This document shows, one piece after another, positions 8,335 to 17,699 of a DNA stretch of 64,000 nucleotides. The position numbers were made by a program, and so were the translations under genes. Within the stretch, counting starts at the first letter, position 1, and each line of letters opens with the position of its first letter. The notes under the pieces were generated by a model. That model saw only the letters and a program-made list of their open reading frames with translations. It searched no databases and was not told the DNA's origin. This DNA comes from Granulicella rosea (GTDB lineage: Bacteria > Acidobacteriota > Terriglobia > Terriglobales > Acidobacteriaceae), in the NCBI RefSeq assembly GCF_900188085.1, contig NZ_FZOU01000003.1:522567-586566 (forward strand). Direction: 5' to 3'.

Positions 8335-9765
8335 TCAGTCGCGCGGGCGTTTGCGGATCTCGACGTTCAGGCGCTTGATCTTCTGGTTCAGGGTGCTGAG
8401 GGGGATCTTGAAGTACTCGGCCGCCTCGGTCTGGTTCCAGTGACAACGCTCCAGGCGATCGGCGATGATGCGCCGCTCGATCTCTTCCATCACGTCGAAG
8501 AGCGAGGCGTCGGGCCGGTGGTCGAGCAGGGCCGCGGTGTAGCTCGAGCCGTTCAACTGCGAGGGCAGCAGGTCCGGCGTAATGGTCGGCCCGGTGGCGA
8601 GCACGACGCCGCGCTCCATGGCGTTTTCAAGTTCGCGGACGTTGCCCGGCCACTCGTGATCCATCAGGATGCGCAGCGCCTCGTGCGAGAGCGTCGGCGG
8701 CTCCGTGCCGTTCTCTTCCGCGTAGACCTTGAGGAAGTGCTGGGCGAGCAGGGGGATGTCCTCGCGACGGGAGCGCAGGGCGGGCAGTTCGAGGCAGATG
8801 ACGTTCAGCCGGTAGAAGAGGTCTTCGCGAAAGCGCCCATCGCGCACGGCCTGCTGCAGGTTGACGTTGGTGGCGGCGACGATGCGGACGTCCACCTGAA
8901 TCTCCTGATTGCCGCCGACGTTCATGAAGCGGCGATCCTGCAAAACACGCAGGATTTTTGCCTGCATGTCCATGCCCATGGTGCCGATCTCGTCGAGGAA
9001 GAGCGTGCCGCCGTTGGCTGCCTCGAAGAGGCCTTTGCGCGCGCTGCCGGCGGAGGTGAAGGCTCCTTTGACATGGCCGAAGAGCGTCGATTCGAGCAGG
9101 TCGGACGGGATGGCGCCGGTGTTGACCGGGACGAAGGGCTTGTCGCGGCGCGGGGAGTTCTGGTGGATCGCCTTGGCAATCAGCTCCTTGCCGGTTCCGG
9201 ACTCGCCCTGGATCAGCACAGTCGAACGGCTGGGCGCGACCTGCGCGACGATGTCGAAGAGCCGCAGCATGGGCTCGGACTTGCCGACGATGTTTTCGAA
9301 GTTGTAGCGCTGCTTGAGCGCGCGCTTGAGGTGGATGACCTCGGACTCCGCCTTGTGCCGCGCGATGGCGGAGCGGATGTCGGCGAGCAGCTTCTCGTTG
9401 TCCCACGGCTTCTGGACGAAGTTTTCGGCGCCGGCGCGGATCGCATCGACCACGTTGCCGACCGTGCCGAAGGCGGTGATCATGATGACCGGAAGCTGCG
9501 GCTGCATGGCGACGATGCGCGGCAGCAGGTCGATGCCGCTCTCGCCGGGCAGCGCGAGGTCGAGCAGCAGCAGATCGTAGATGTTGCGCGAGAGCAGCTC
9601 GAGGCCGGTCCGGCCTTCGGGCGCGAGCGTGACCTCGAAGCCCTCCAGGGTCAGCAGGGTTTCAAGCGACTCGCGGATGGCCTCCTCGTCGTCGATGATG
9701 AGCAGGCGCGCAACCGGGTTTGCAGTGGATGGCGAGACGAGAGCGGGCGCGACGGCGGCGGACAT
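8335..9765 (-). CDS. Sigma-54-dependent response regulator (NtrC family)
   Basis: This 476-aa regulator has three parts. A receiver domain (residues about 20-135) has the acidic pair DD (25-26), phospho-acceptor D69 in LLLLDLALPG, and a conserved lysine in FVQKPW. An AAA+ domain has Walker A GESGTGKE, Walker B GGTLFLDEIG and the sigma-54 contact loop GAFTSA at residues 234-239, where the usual second glycine is serine. A C-terminal Fis-type helix-turn-helix includes WNQTEAAEYFKIPLSTLNQKIK. It lies 113 bases downstream of the histidine kinase on the same strand, so the two form a two-component system activating RpoN promoters. The target genes are not evident here. Confidence 0.95.
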   Translation of the reverse strand: MSAAVAPALVSPSTANPVARLLIIDDEEAIRESLETLLTLEGFEVTLAPEGRTGLELLSRNIYDLLLLDLALPGESGIDLLPRIVAMQPQLPVIMITAFGTVGNVVDAIRAGAENFVQKPWDNEKLLADIRSAIARHKAESEVIHLKRALKQRYNFENIVGKSEPMLRLFDIVAQVAPSRSTVLIQGESGTGKELIAKAIHQNSPRRDKPFVPVNTGAIPSDLLESTLFGHVKGAFTSAGSARKGLFEAANGGTLFLDEIGTMGMDMQAKILRVLQDRRFMNVGGNQEIQVDVRIVAATNVNLQQAVRDGRFREDLFYRLNVICLELPALRSRREDIPLLAQHFLKVYAEENGTEPPTLSHEALRILMDHEWPGNVRELENAMERGVVLATGPTITPDLLPSQLNGSSYTAALLDHRPDASLFDVMEEIERRIIADRLERCHWNQTEAAEYFKIPLSTLNQKIKRLNVEIRKRPRD

Positions 9766-9878
9766 ATTGTTTCCTACGTGGATTCTAAGCGGATGGTTCC
9801 GTCATGTGAATCTGAGGTTAAAGGAAGGCACTGTGTAAGACTGCCGACAACGGGAAAGTGTTTCTATCACGGAGAAAT

Positions 9879-12794
9879 CTATGGCGCGCCGACCGGGGTC
9901 GCGACCGCCACGGCGGGGAACTCCAGCCGGAAGGTCGTGCCGACGCCGACCTCGGAGTCGACCTGGATCTTGCCGCCGTGTTCCTGCAGGATGCCATAGG
10001 TGACGGCGAGGCCGAGGCCGGTGCCCTTGTGTTGGCCCGCCTGCGGGTTGGTTTTGGTGGTGAAGAACGGGTCGTAGATGCGGTGCAGGTGCTCGCGCTC
10101 GATGCCGGATCCGGAGTCCTGAATCAGGATGACGACCTGCTTGTCCGTGCTTTCGGTGCGGATGGTGAGGGTTGCATTTTGCACGCCCTGCATGGCGTCC
10201 TTGGCGTTCAGCAGCAGGTTCAGCAGCACCTGCTGCAGCTTGCCCTGGTTGCCGTGGACGCGCGGAAGGTTCGGTTCGAGGTGCATGTCGACGCGAATCT
10301 GCGCGGTCTTGAGCTGGTGGTCGAGCAGGATGGCGGAGTCGTGCAGCAGCGGGTTCAGATCGATCGACGTGAACTCCGCGCCGCTGGTCCGCGAGAAGTT
10401 CAGCAGGCCGTTGACGATCTCGGACGCGCGGAAGGTCTGCTGGGTGATCTTTTCGAGCACCGGTGTCAGCCGGGTGTCGTCGCGCAACTGCTTGGTCAGC
10501 ATCTGGGTGTAGCTGGAGATCACGGCCAGCGGGGTGTTGACCTCGTGCGCGACGCCGGCGGCGAGCAGGCCGATGGACGATAGCTTTTCCGATTGCGTGA
10601 GCTGCGTCTCGAGTTCGATGCGGTCTGTGATGTCGTCGACCAGAATGATGCGTCCGACGGTCTCGAAGGTCTTCGAGAGCAGCGGCGCGATGGCGATGTT
10701 GGCGATGCGGGTGTCGCCGGTAGGCAGGACAAGGCGGAATTTATAGAGGTTATGCGTGCCGGTGTTGCCTCCGTCGGAGTCGCGCCCGCAGGCCGCCTCG
10801 AAGCGCTGGACGAAGTCGGCGGGGAAGATCTCGGAGAGCGGCCGGCGCAGCACCTCGCCGCGCGAGCGCGCGTACATGACCTCCATCTGCGCGTTCCAGC
10901 TTTCGACCCGGTCGTCGAGGTCGACGGCGAAGATGCCGATGTTGATCGACTCGACGATGTTCTCGTGGAAGTCCTTCAACTTCTCGAAGTCGGTGATCTT
11001 CTGCTCCAGGCGACGATAGAGCTGCGCGTTCTGGATCGCGATGCCGATGTAGCCGGCGAGCGATTCGAGCAGCTCCATGTCCTCGCTCGAGAGGAAGTCT
11101 CCGTCGCCGGTGCGACCGAGACCGATGACCGCGACCGTGCGGGCGCCGCGTCCGGCGCGGTTGGCGACCCGACAGGGAAGATAGTAGTTCAGATCGAGAC
11201 GTCCGGCGCTCTGGCGCTGTGCCTCCGGCAGGCGCAGCACCTGCTGCGGGTTTTCGAGGAAGATGTGATTGTTCGCGCCGGGCTCGTCGAAGGCGAGGAA
11301 GCTGACGTCGAGCGTGTTCAGCTCGGGCGCTTCGAGGTTGGTGAGTCCGTGCGAGGCGGCGAGGCCGAAGTGCGGGCGGCGGCGGTAGCTGTCTTCGTCG
11401 GGCTCCGAGGCGAGGAAGACGGCGACGCGCGTGACCAGCAGCGTCTGAGGCAGGCGCTCGACGATGGAGTCCAGCAGGGCGTCGAGGTCGGTCTGCGAGT
11501 TCAGCGAACGGCCGAAGTCGATCAGGGTCTCGCGGTAGTCGAAGCGCTTCTGGTCGAAGACGCGGTCGACGCGCGCCTGAATCATGCGCTTGAGCGGATC
11601 GAAGATGAGGCCAGTGGCGATGATCGCCGCCAGCAGACCCCAGACGCGCAGGTTGGGCAGGCGCGTATGGACCATCTCGGCGGTCACGGCGACGACCGAG
11701 AAGTAGATGCCGACCAGCGCCGCGGTCGCCAGCGTGTAGGTGACGCCGCGCTTGAAGATCAGGTCGACGTCCATCATGCGGTAGCGCACGATGGCCCAAC
11801 TGAAGGTCAGAGGCAAAAAGACCAGCGAGAGGTGGGCGAGGTTTGCGAAGGTAGCCGGGATCGCCCAGTCGAAGAGAAACGGAACGACATAGAGCGTGGT
11901 GAAGGGCACGATCGCGACCAGCGTGCCGCGGCTCAGCCACTTCAACTGCTGACGCTGCAGCGGGAACTCCGACCGCGAGGCGCGGATGAAGAAGAGCGCG
12001 CCGGCGCAGATGTAGTACGCGGCCATGTAGCCGTAGGCGATCTTGTCCAGCCGGTGCTTGAGCGTCTCGGTCGCCGACCAGCGCAGGATCGCCATCACCT
12101 GAAGGCCGACGAGGTAGAGCCCGGGAAGGTAGAGCAGCACGCCAAGGACGCGGTTGCGTGTGCGGACAGGTTCGCCCGAGTCCGTGAAGCCCACCGCGAA
12201 GTGCAGGAAGAGCGCCGGCTGCAGCAGGAACGCGACGATGTTCGACCAGTAGATGATCCAGTCGAAGGTGTCGAACTCGCCCGTGAACTTGAAGGCGTAG
12301 AGTACGAACGACGCCAGGCAGAAGACGTAGAAGTGAGTCGACTTCGGCGCCGTCCAGCGTCGGAAGAGAACATAGAGACCGATGCAGAGGTAGACGGCTG
12401 CGATGAGCCGCAGACCCTGGTTGATGCTGCGGTCGGTCGGCTCGAGGATCACCGGGATGTCGAGCCGGACAGAGAGCCGGGCGATGCTGTAGGTCGCGTG
12501 CGACCAGGAGCCGGAGCGGAACATCTCGCGCGTCAGCGAGGCGAGCCGGGGGGTGTCATGGTCGTTGATGGCGAGCAGGGTGTCGCCCTTGCGGATGCCG
12601 GCGCGCTGGCCGGGCGAATCCTGCGGGACCTGCGCGGCGCTCAGACCGCCAGGGCCCTCCACCCAGCGGATGCCGTCGGTGGGAACCTCGTAGCCGCTCT
12701 CGTGCGAGAAATTAAGACCCGCGAGAACGCACGCCGCAAGCGTCACTGCTGCCAGGACGATCGCGAGGATGCGCGTTTGGGGAGCGTTATTCAT
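9879..12794 (-). CDS. Membrane histidine kinase with PDZ, GAF and PAS domains (NtrB-like)
   Basis: This is a 971-aa sensor kinase. An N-terminal anchor (residues about 9-28) is followed by an extracytoplasmic PDZ-like domain (about 45-105: SPGQRAGIRKGDTLLAINDHD). Roughly eight hydrophobic segments (about 130-400), a GAF domain (about 430-600), a coiled linker and a PAS domain (about 620-730) come next. The HisKA block GVAHEVNTPLAVISSY carries phospho-acceptor H750, and the HATPase domain has N-box NLLLNAKDAM, G1 DSGSGI and G2 GTGLGLAV. The ATP-binding core is complete. It is cotranscribed with the downstream sigma-54 regulator. A PDZ at the front suggests sensing of envelope peptides, which is inference. 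Confidence 0.93.
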   Translation of the reverse strand: MNNAPQTRILAIVLAAVTLAACVLAGLNFSHESGYEVPTDGIRWVEGPGGLSAAQVPQDSPGQRAGIRKGDTLLAINDHDTPRLASLTREMFRSGSWSHATYSIARLSVRLDIPVILEPTDRSINQGLRLIAAVYLCIGLYVLFRRWTAPKSTHFYVFCLASFVLYAFKFTGEFDTFDWIIYWSNIVAFLLQPALFLHFAVGFTDSGEPVRTRNRVLGVLLYLPGLYLVGLQVMAILRWSATETLKHRLDKIAYGYMAAYYICAGALFFIRASRSEFPLQRQQLKWLSRGTLVAIVPFTTLYVVPFLFDWAIPATFANLAHLSLVFLPLTFSWAIVRYRMMDVDLIFKRGVTYTLATAALVGIYFSVVAVTAEMVHTRLPNLRVWGLLAAIIATGLIFDPLKRMIQARVDRVFDQKRFDYRETLIDFGRSLNSQTDLDALLDSIVERLPQTLLVTRVAVFLASEPDEDSYRRRPHFGLAASHGLTNLEAPELNTLDVSFLAFDEPGANNHIFLENPQQVLRLPEAQRQSAGRLDLNYYLPCRVANRAGRGARTVAVIGLGRTGDGDFLSSEDMELLESLAGYIGIAIQNAQLYRRLEQKITDFEKLKDFHENIVESINIGIFAVDLDDRVESWNAQMEVMYARSRGEVLRRPLSEIFPADFVQRFEAACGRDSDGGNTGTHNLYKFRLVLPTGDTRIANIAIAPLLSKTFETVGRIILVDDITDRIELETQLTQSEKLSSIGLLAAGVAHEVNTPLAVISSYTQMLTKQLRDDTRLTPVLEKITQQTFRASEIVNGLLNFSRTSGAEFTSIDLNPLLHDSAILLDHQLKTAQIRVDMHLEPNLPRVHGNQGKLQQVLLNLLLNAKDAMQGVQNATLTIRTESTDKQVVILIQDSGSGIEREHLHRIYDPFFTTKTNPQAGQHKGTGLGLAVTYGILQEHGGKIQVDSEVGVGTTFRLEFPAVAVATPVGAP

Positions 12795-13024
12795 TGCGGG
12801 CCGTTGACTACATAGAGCACGTAAGGGTCCAAAAAATATTGCACCGAGAATCGTGAAAGGTACGGGGGCCTGATGTTCCGTCTACTGACCATCATAATCT
12901 TTTGTTGTGGAGGAGATTTGTGCATTCCCAACATGAAACATGCATGTAATGGCTTATCCGATTTGGTTCCATGCGGGCCATGCACAACTTGACCGTTTGG
13001 CCTCTGTGTTGTGAACTATTAAGT

Positions 13025-14278
13025 ATGTTGATTCAAGGTAGTCAGGCAGCGTCCGAGGTACTGGAGCGCGACAGGCAGCGCCTTCTTCCGGTGTATGCAC
13101 GGTTCCCCGTCGTGATGGAGCGCGGCGAGGGTGTTTTTCTTTTTGACATAGATGGCAACCGTTATCTGGATATGATGGCCGGCCTGGGGGTGAACGCGGT
13201 GGGTCACGCGCACCCCCGGATGGTGGCCGCGATGGTCGATCAGGCCTCGAAGATGGTGCATCTTTCGCCGCAGTATCACAATTCGAACCCCGGCCTGCTG
13301 GCGGAGCGGCTCTGCGAGCTGTCGGGCATGGCGGGCGCCTTCTTCTCGACGGGTGGGTCGGAGGCGGTGGAGGGTGCGTTGAAGCTGGCGCGTACCCACG
13401 GGCGCCAGATTGGCGGGCGGGAGAAGCACGGCATCGTCGCGCTCAAGGGCTCGTATCACGGCCGCACCTTCGGCTCCATGTCAGTGACCGGGCAGGAGAA
13501 GTACAGCGCGGACTTTGGTCCCGGCATCCCGGGCATCGAGTTTGTGGAGCGCGACAATATCGAGCAACTGCGCGCTGCCGTGAATGCGAAGACCTGCGCG
13601 ATCCTGATGGAACCGGTGCTTGGCGAGGGCGGCGTGCACGTGTGCAGCCCGGCGTTTCTGGCCGAGGCGCGGCGTCTGGCCGACCAGCATCGCGCGCTGC
13701 TGATCTTCGACGAGATCCAGAGCGGTCTGGGCCGTACGGGCCGCTGGTTCGCCTTCCAGGCGAGCGGCGTGCGTCCGGATGTGCTGATCCTGGGCAAGCC
13801 GCTGGGCGGTGGCCTGCCGTTGAGCGCGCTGCTGGTGACGGATGAACTTTTTCATTCTTTTGGACTTGCCAAGCATGGCAGCACGCTGGGTGGCAGCCCG
13901 TTCGCCTGCCGGCTGGGGCTCGAATTCCTCGCGATCATGGAGAAAGAGAAGCTGCTCGACCGGGTGAAGGCAACCGGCGCGCATCTGTCAGCGCGGCTGG
14001 CGCACCTGGTGGAGGAGTTCGAGGTATGCGTGGAGGCGCGCGGCGACGGTCTGCTGCAGGGGTTGGAGCTGACGATTCCGGCGCGCCCGATCGCCGAGGC
14101 GGCGCTCGAGCAGGGTGTGATGCTGAACGTCGTGCAGGGCAATGTCGTGCGTTTTCTGTGTCCGCTGATCACGGAGCCGGAGCATATCGATAAGGCGCTG
14201 GACGTGCTGCACGATCTGCTGGAGGCTCGCTCGGAGCGCAGACAACCTGTTTCGCAGCTTCTGGCGGCTTCGGTTTAA
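13025..14278 (+). CDS. Class III aminotransferase (acetylornithine/ornithine-type)
   Basis: This is a fold-type I PLP enzyme of 417 aa from ATG 13025; the upstream in-frame start at 12971 adds residues unlike the family. Visible motifs are FLFDIDGNRYLDMMAGLGVNAVGH, STGGSEAVEGALKLAR (phosphate-binding), SYHGRTFGSM, LIFDEIQSGLGRTG with the PLP-pyridine aspartate, and ILGKPLGGGLPLSAL with the Schiff-base lysine. It resembles ArgD and other omega-amino acid aminotransferases. No arginine genes are adjacent, so the exact substrate (acetylornithine, ornithine, GABA or lysine) is open. A hairpin terminator follows. Confidence 0.87.
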   Translation: MLIQGSQAASEVLERDRQRLLPVYARFPVVMERGEGVFLFDIDGNRYLDMMAGLGVNAVGHAHPRMVAAMVDQASKMVHLSPQYHNSNPGLLAERLCELSGMAGAFFSTGGSEAVEGALKLARTHGRQIGGREKHGIVALKGSYHGRTFGSMSVTGQEKYSADFGPGIPGIEFVERDNIEQLRAAVNAKTCAILMEPVLGEGGVHVCSPAFLAEARRLADQHRALLIFDEIQSGLGRTGRWFAFQASGVRPDVLILGKPLGGGLPLSALLVTDELFHSFGLAKHGSTLGGSPFACRLGLEFLAIMEKEKLLDRVKATGAHLSARLAHLVEEFEVCVEARGDGLLQGLELTIPARPIAEAALEQGVMLNVVQGNVVRFLCPLITEPEHIDKALDVLHDLLEARSERRQPVSQLLAASV

Positions 14279-14290
14279 ATTTTTCTGTGG

Positions 14291-14343
14291 AAAAAATCCC
14301 TTCATTCGGCGCGCGGTTCGTGTGCGGAATGAGGGGATTTTTG
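14291..14343 (+). terminator. Terminator after the aminotransferase gene
   Basis: The inverted repeat AAAAAATCCCTTCATTC / GAATGAGGGGATTTTT (one mismatch) encloses a 19-base loop and ends in a T run, 13 bases after the aminotransferase stop. The symmetric A/T tails could also stop transcription from the other side. Confidence 0.8.
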
Positions 14344-14392
14344 CTTGAAGATTGCGCCACAAAATCCATTCACATTCCTGTAACATTAAGGT

Positions 14393-15310
14393 ATGTCGAT
14401 GGGGGCCAGGATCGAGCGGAGAGTGAAGGAGCTGTGCGTCGTCGTGGACGGCGTGCGGTTGAACTACCTGCGTTCCGGCTCTGGACCGGCGCTGGTTCTG
14501 CTGCATGGGTTGGTGGGTTCGGCTCGTAATTGGCAACAGAATATCGAGTCGTTGTCGCGCGAGGCGACCGTCTATGCGCTGGACCTGCCGAATATGGGTG
14601 AGTCCGAGCGGGTGCTGGGGCTGGACGCCAGCCAGGCGGCGACGGCGGACTACGTGGCAAAGTGGATGGACGCGGTCGGGCTGGCGGATGCCGATGTCTG
14701 CGGGCACTCGCACGGCGGGGCGGTTTCGCTGATGCTGGCGTCGCGGCATCCGGAGAAGGTGCGGCGTTTGGTGCTGTTTGCCCCGGCGAATCCGTTCTGC
14801 GACTCGGGCCGGCATCTGATCCGGTTTTACCGCTCGGCGATGGGTTCGCGCCTGGCGCGAATGATTCCGCATCTTCCTCGCTTCGTTCACCATACGGCCC
14901 TGGGGCGGATGTACGGCGATCCGGGCCGCGTGCGTGCGGGTGCGCTCGAGGCCTATACGCGGAATCTGAATCGCGGCTCGCTCGAGCATGTGCTGCAGAT
15001 TGTGCGTCGCTGGGGTGTGGACATGAAGGCTCTGCACGAGTCGCTTGCGCGCCAGATCGATGTCCCGGTGCTGCTGGTGTGGGGCGACGCGGATCGCGCG
15101 GTGAGCTTTGCGTCGAGCGCGAAGCTGCGGGAGTTTCTGCCGCAGTCGAGCCTGTTCGTACTGCCGGGTGTCGGGCATCTTCCGTTTGAGGAGATGCCGG
15201 AGGTGTCGAACCGTGCGGTGCGGGAGTGGCTGAGGACGGGCGAGATTTTGGCCGCGCGTGCAACGTCGACAGAATCTGTCGCGTGGGATCGGGAAGCGGT
15301 TCGAGCCTAA
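14393..15310 (+). CDS. Alpha/beta hydrolase
   Basis: This is a 305-aa alpha/beta-hydrolase-fold protein. The oxyanion-hole block is LVLLHGLVGSARNW. The nucleophile elbow is GHSHGG (Ser flanked by His, as in the MhpC/DmpD hydrolase and haloperoxidase-like groups). The acid lies in VLLVWGDADRAV, and the terminal histidine in LPGVGHLPFEEMPE. All three catalytic residues are therefore present. The substrate is unknown. It has its own short upstream region after the terminator and no obvious operon partner. Confidence 0.85.
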   Translation: MSMGARIERRVKELCVVVDGVRLNYLRSGSGPALVLLHGLVGSARNWQQNIESLSREATVYALDLPNMGESERVLGLDASQAATADYVAKWMDAVGLADADVCGHSHGGAVSLMLASRHPEKVRRLVLFAPANPFCDSGRHLIRFYRSAMGSRLARMIPHLPRFVHHTALGRMYGDPGRVRAGALEAYTRNLNRGSLEHVLQIVRRWGVDMKALHESLARQIDVPVLLVWGDADRAVSFASSAKLREFLPQSSLFVLPGVGHLPFEEMPEVSNRAVREWLRTGEILAARATSTESVAWDREAVRA

Positions 15311-15323
15311 GCGTCACTCTCAC

Positions 15324-15722
15324 TCAGAGATTGTGGCTGGCCTCGAACTCTCGGACAAACAGGATGAGTTCATCTCGCGCAACGCGCCGTATGTTGTCTG
15401 AAAAACCTTCGATATAAGCCTGCTCGTTGAGCATGCCAAGCGCGCTGAGTTCGACAGGGTAGTCGGATTCAATCCAAATTTTTTCCAGAAACGGAAGCTC
15501 CAGAAGTGGATCTTTTCGGCAATCCAGTATCTCTCGCGCCTTGTCATATGCGACACGGTACGAGGCTTCGGCCGCGGTGAGCAGGCGCATTCCGGTCTCT
15601 TCCATGAACTTCGGAAGGATGGCATCCGTTTCGAATCCAGTCGGGTTCTCGAATGCAGCCATGCGCCGGATAGTCGGGCCATCAAGATCTGCTTCGAGTG
15701 CCTGCCACGCGATGGGCGGCAT
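15324..15722 (-). CDS. Hypothetical protein
   Basis: This is a small, acidic, mostly helical protein of 132 aa if started at the ATG whose first base is 15722. The frame is open further upstream (to 15869), but that part is the dispersed repeat translated (VTPEGNLLFALRDGE...) and is unlikely to be coding. The visible blocks MAAFENPTGFETDAILPKFM and YRVAYDKAREILDCRKDPLL are not from a family I recognise. There is no signal peptide or membrane segment. It converges on the alpha/beta hydrolase gene with 13 bases between the stops. Confidence 0.6.
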   Translation of the reverse strand: MPPIAWQALEADLDGPTIRRMAAFENPTGFETDAILPKFMEETGMRLLTAAEASYRVAYDKAREILDCRKDPLLELPFLEKIWIESDYPVELSALGMLNEQAYIEGFSDNIRRVARDELILFVREFEASHNL

Positions 15723-15727
15723 CTCCC

Positions 15728-15870
15728 ATGGGGGATCATCCTGAGCGAGAGCCTCGCTTCCGTACTGCGGGGATCGAACTTCATGCGCTGACCCTCCGCG
15801 CTCCCCGTCCCTCAGAGCGAAAAGTAGATTTCCTTCGGGAGTGACAAGCAAAAAGAAGGTGACCGGCAAA
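15728..15870. repeat. Dispersed repeat, copy C
   Basis: The copy contains GGATCATCCTGAGCGAGAGC at about 15733 and the opposing half AAAGTAGATTTCCTTCGGGAGTGACAAGCAAAAAGAAGGTGAC at about 15820-15863. This gives a loose inverted arrangement, as in the copies near 27260 and 29200. It overlaps the 5' end of a minus-strand open frame. Confidence 0.55.
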
Positions 15871-15878
15871 ACACGCGA

Positions 15879-16568
15879 CTACTTCGGCTCGACGAGGCCG
15901 TATGTCTCCTGGAGCCAGCCGCGCAGGGCCGTTTGCATCTGGTCGAGTTTGGGTGTGGGGGAGCCTGGAATTCCCTGGAAGAAGTGCTCGGACTCCGCGA
16001 TCCAGACGAGTCTCTTCGGTTCGGTGGCGGAGGCGAAGACCTGCTCCATCACGTCGCGTGGGCAGAACTGGTCGTGGTCGCCGCTGAGGAAGAGCTTCGG
16101 CTGGGCGCAGCCGGGGAGGAAGTCGTACGTGTAGCTGCGTCCCGCCGCCTGCACGGGCAGACCCAGGCCTACGAGGCCTTTCACGCGGTGGTCGCCGCAG
16201 CAGGCGCGCATGCCGATGTTCGAACCGAAGGAGAATCCCGCAAACAGGATTGGCAGGCCGAGCGTGTCTTCGAGCCAGTCGAGCGCCGCGCGGGTATCGT
16301 CGACCTCGCCGCGGCCCTCGTCGTGCGAGCCCTCGCTCAGGCCGGTTCCGCGAAAGTTGAAGCGGAGCACGGGCAGGCCGAAGTGCGAAAAGGCTTTCAT
16401 CGTGTGGTAGACGACCTTGTTGTGCATGGTGCCGCCGCTGGGCGGATGCGGATGGCAGACGAGAGCGGCGAAGGGCGCGTCGTCGAGGCCGGTATTGAGC
16501 ACGGCTTCGAGCCGGCCGGCGGGTCCGTGGAGGTTGTCGACGGTCTTGACGTGCGATTGAAAACTCAT
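15879..16568 (-). CDS. Alpha/beta hydrolase of the short-chain (KANL3/Tex30-like) type
   Basis: This 229-aa hydrolase has oxyanion region LVCHPHPPSGGTMHN, an arginine-rich strand LRFNFRGTGLSEGSHD, nucleophile elbow AGFSFGSNIG, acid in FLSGDHDQFCP and the catalytic His in ESEHFFQG. The 'CHPHP...GG.M.N..V' and 'FNFRG.G.S.G' blocks are typical of a widespread bacterial alpha/beta-hydrolase group without an assigned substrate. It reads divergently from the M20 peptidase gene. Confidence 0.85.
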   Translation of the reverse strand: MSFQSHVKTVDNLHGPAGRLEAVLNTGLDDAPFAALVCHPHPPSGGTMHNKVVYHTMKAFSHFGLPVLRFNFRGTGLSEGSHDEGRGEVDDTRAALDWLEDTLGLPILFAGFSFGSNIGMRACCGDHRVKGLVGLGLPVQAAGRSYTYDFLPGCAQPKLFLSGDHDQFCPRDVMEQVFASATEPKRLVWIAESEHFFQGIPGSPTPKLDQMQTALRGWLQETYGLVEPK

Positions 16569-16664
16569 GCCCTTAGTCTAAGGGCTGAGGGCTCCTGTCT
16601 AAATAGAAGGACGTTCTCGAAATGTTGACGGAGCAACGGGTATGCTGGAGACTCGGAGGACTTG

Positions 16665-17699
16665 ATGGCAATCGACCCGATTGAGTTGACGCGGCGGCTG
16701 GTGAACATTCAATCGACTACCTACCACGAGGGCGCTGCGGGCGTCTTTCTGCACGAGTTTCTCGAAGCCGAGGGCTACGAGGTGGAGCGCATGCCGGTGC
16801 CGCAGCCGCGTGAAGGGACACCTGGAGCGGGCGACGGCGAACGCTTCAACGTGTATGCCTGCACGCATGGCGTGACGCCGGATGTGGTGCTTTCGACCCA
16901 CATGGATACGGTTCCGCCCTACTTCGGCTGCACGGAAGACGACGACTATCTCTACGGACGCGGCACGTGCGACGCGAAGGGCATCATCGCGGCGCAGATT
17001 GCCGCCGCCGAGCGGCTGCGCGAAGCGGGCGTAAAGGTAGCGCTGCTGTTCGTGGTCGGTGAAGAGCGGGATTCAGCCGGGGCGGCGGTGGCGAACCTGA
17101 ACCCGAAGGGCTCGCGCTTTCTGATCAACGGCGAGCCGACGGATAACCGGCTGGCCCTGGCTTCCAAAGGCGCGCTGCGGGTGGAGATGTACGCCAAGGG
17201 CCGGATGGCGCACTCGGCGTATCCGGAGCTCGGCGAGTCCGCGATCGACAAGCTGATCGGCGCGTTGCACGATGTGATGGCTCTGCCGCTGCCGGTGGAA
17301 CCGGAGATCGGCGAGTCGACCTTGAACGTCGGGCTGATTGGTGGCGGACGCGCGCCGAACGTGATCGCCGACGCGGCGGAGGCGCATCTGTTGATCCGTC
17401 TGGTGGGACCTTCGGAGGAGACGAAGGCGGCGATCCTTGCGGCGGTCGGAGATCGGGCTGACGTGGACTTCTCGCTGGAACTGCCGTTTGTGCGTATGCG
17501 CAAGGTCGGCAATCTGCCGACGATGGTGGCCAAGTTTACGACAGATATTCCGAAGCTCACGGCGTGGGGCGAGCCGTTCCTGTTGGGACCGGGGTCGATC
17601 CACGTGGCGCACACGCCGGCGGAGAAGATCTCGAAGAAGGAGCTACTGGAGTGCGTGGAGCTGTACGTGAATCTGGCGACGGAGCTGGTCGCCGAGTGA
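16665..17699 (+). CDS. M20-family deacylase/peptidase (ArgE/DapE-like)
   Basis: This is a metal-dependent amidohydrolase of 344 aa from ATG 16665, with CGGAGGA just upstream. Di-metal ligand motifs are STHMDTVPP (the usual first zinc His-x-Asp), RGTCDAKG (bridging Asp), VVGEERDSAG (catalytic Glu pair), and a late HTPAEKI histidine. The lid/dimerisation region contains SKGALRVEMYAKGRMAHSAYPELG. It belongs to the acetylornithine deacetylase/succinyl-diaminopimelate desuccinylase group; the substrate is undetermined. Its stop overlaps the start of the YdcF-like gene. Confidence 0.88.
   Translation: MAIDPIELTRRLVNIQSTTYHEGAAGVFLHEFLEAEGYEVERMPVPQPREGTPGAGDGERFNVYACTHGVTPDVVLSTHMDTVPPYFGCTEDDDYLYGRGTCDAKGIIAAQIAAAERLREAGVKVALLFVVGEERDSAGAAVANLNPKGSRFLINGEPTDNRLALASKGALRVEMYAKGRMAHSAYPELGESAIDKLIGALHDVMALPLPVEPEIGESTLNVGLIGGGRAPNVIADAAEAHLLIRLVGPSEETKAAILAAVGDRADVDFSLELPFVRMRKVGNLPTMVAKFTTDIPKLTAWGEPFLLGPGSIHVAHTPAEKISKKELLECVELYVNLATELVAE

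Noticed and set aside
8440..9999. 519-codon plus-strand frame opposite the sigma-54 regulator
   Set aside because: It is antisense to a clear AAA+ regulator and crosses the gap into the kinase gene; no protein features.
10593..12815. 740-codon open frame on the plus strand opposite the histidine kinase
   Set aside because: It is fully antisense to a kinase with intact motifs; its translation is Arg/Asp/Glu/Val-rich without any motif, as expected from GC-rich third positions.
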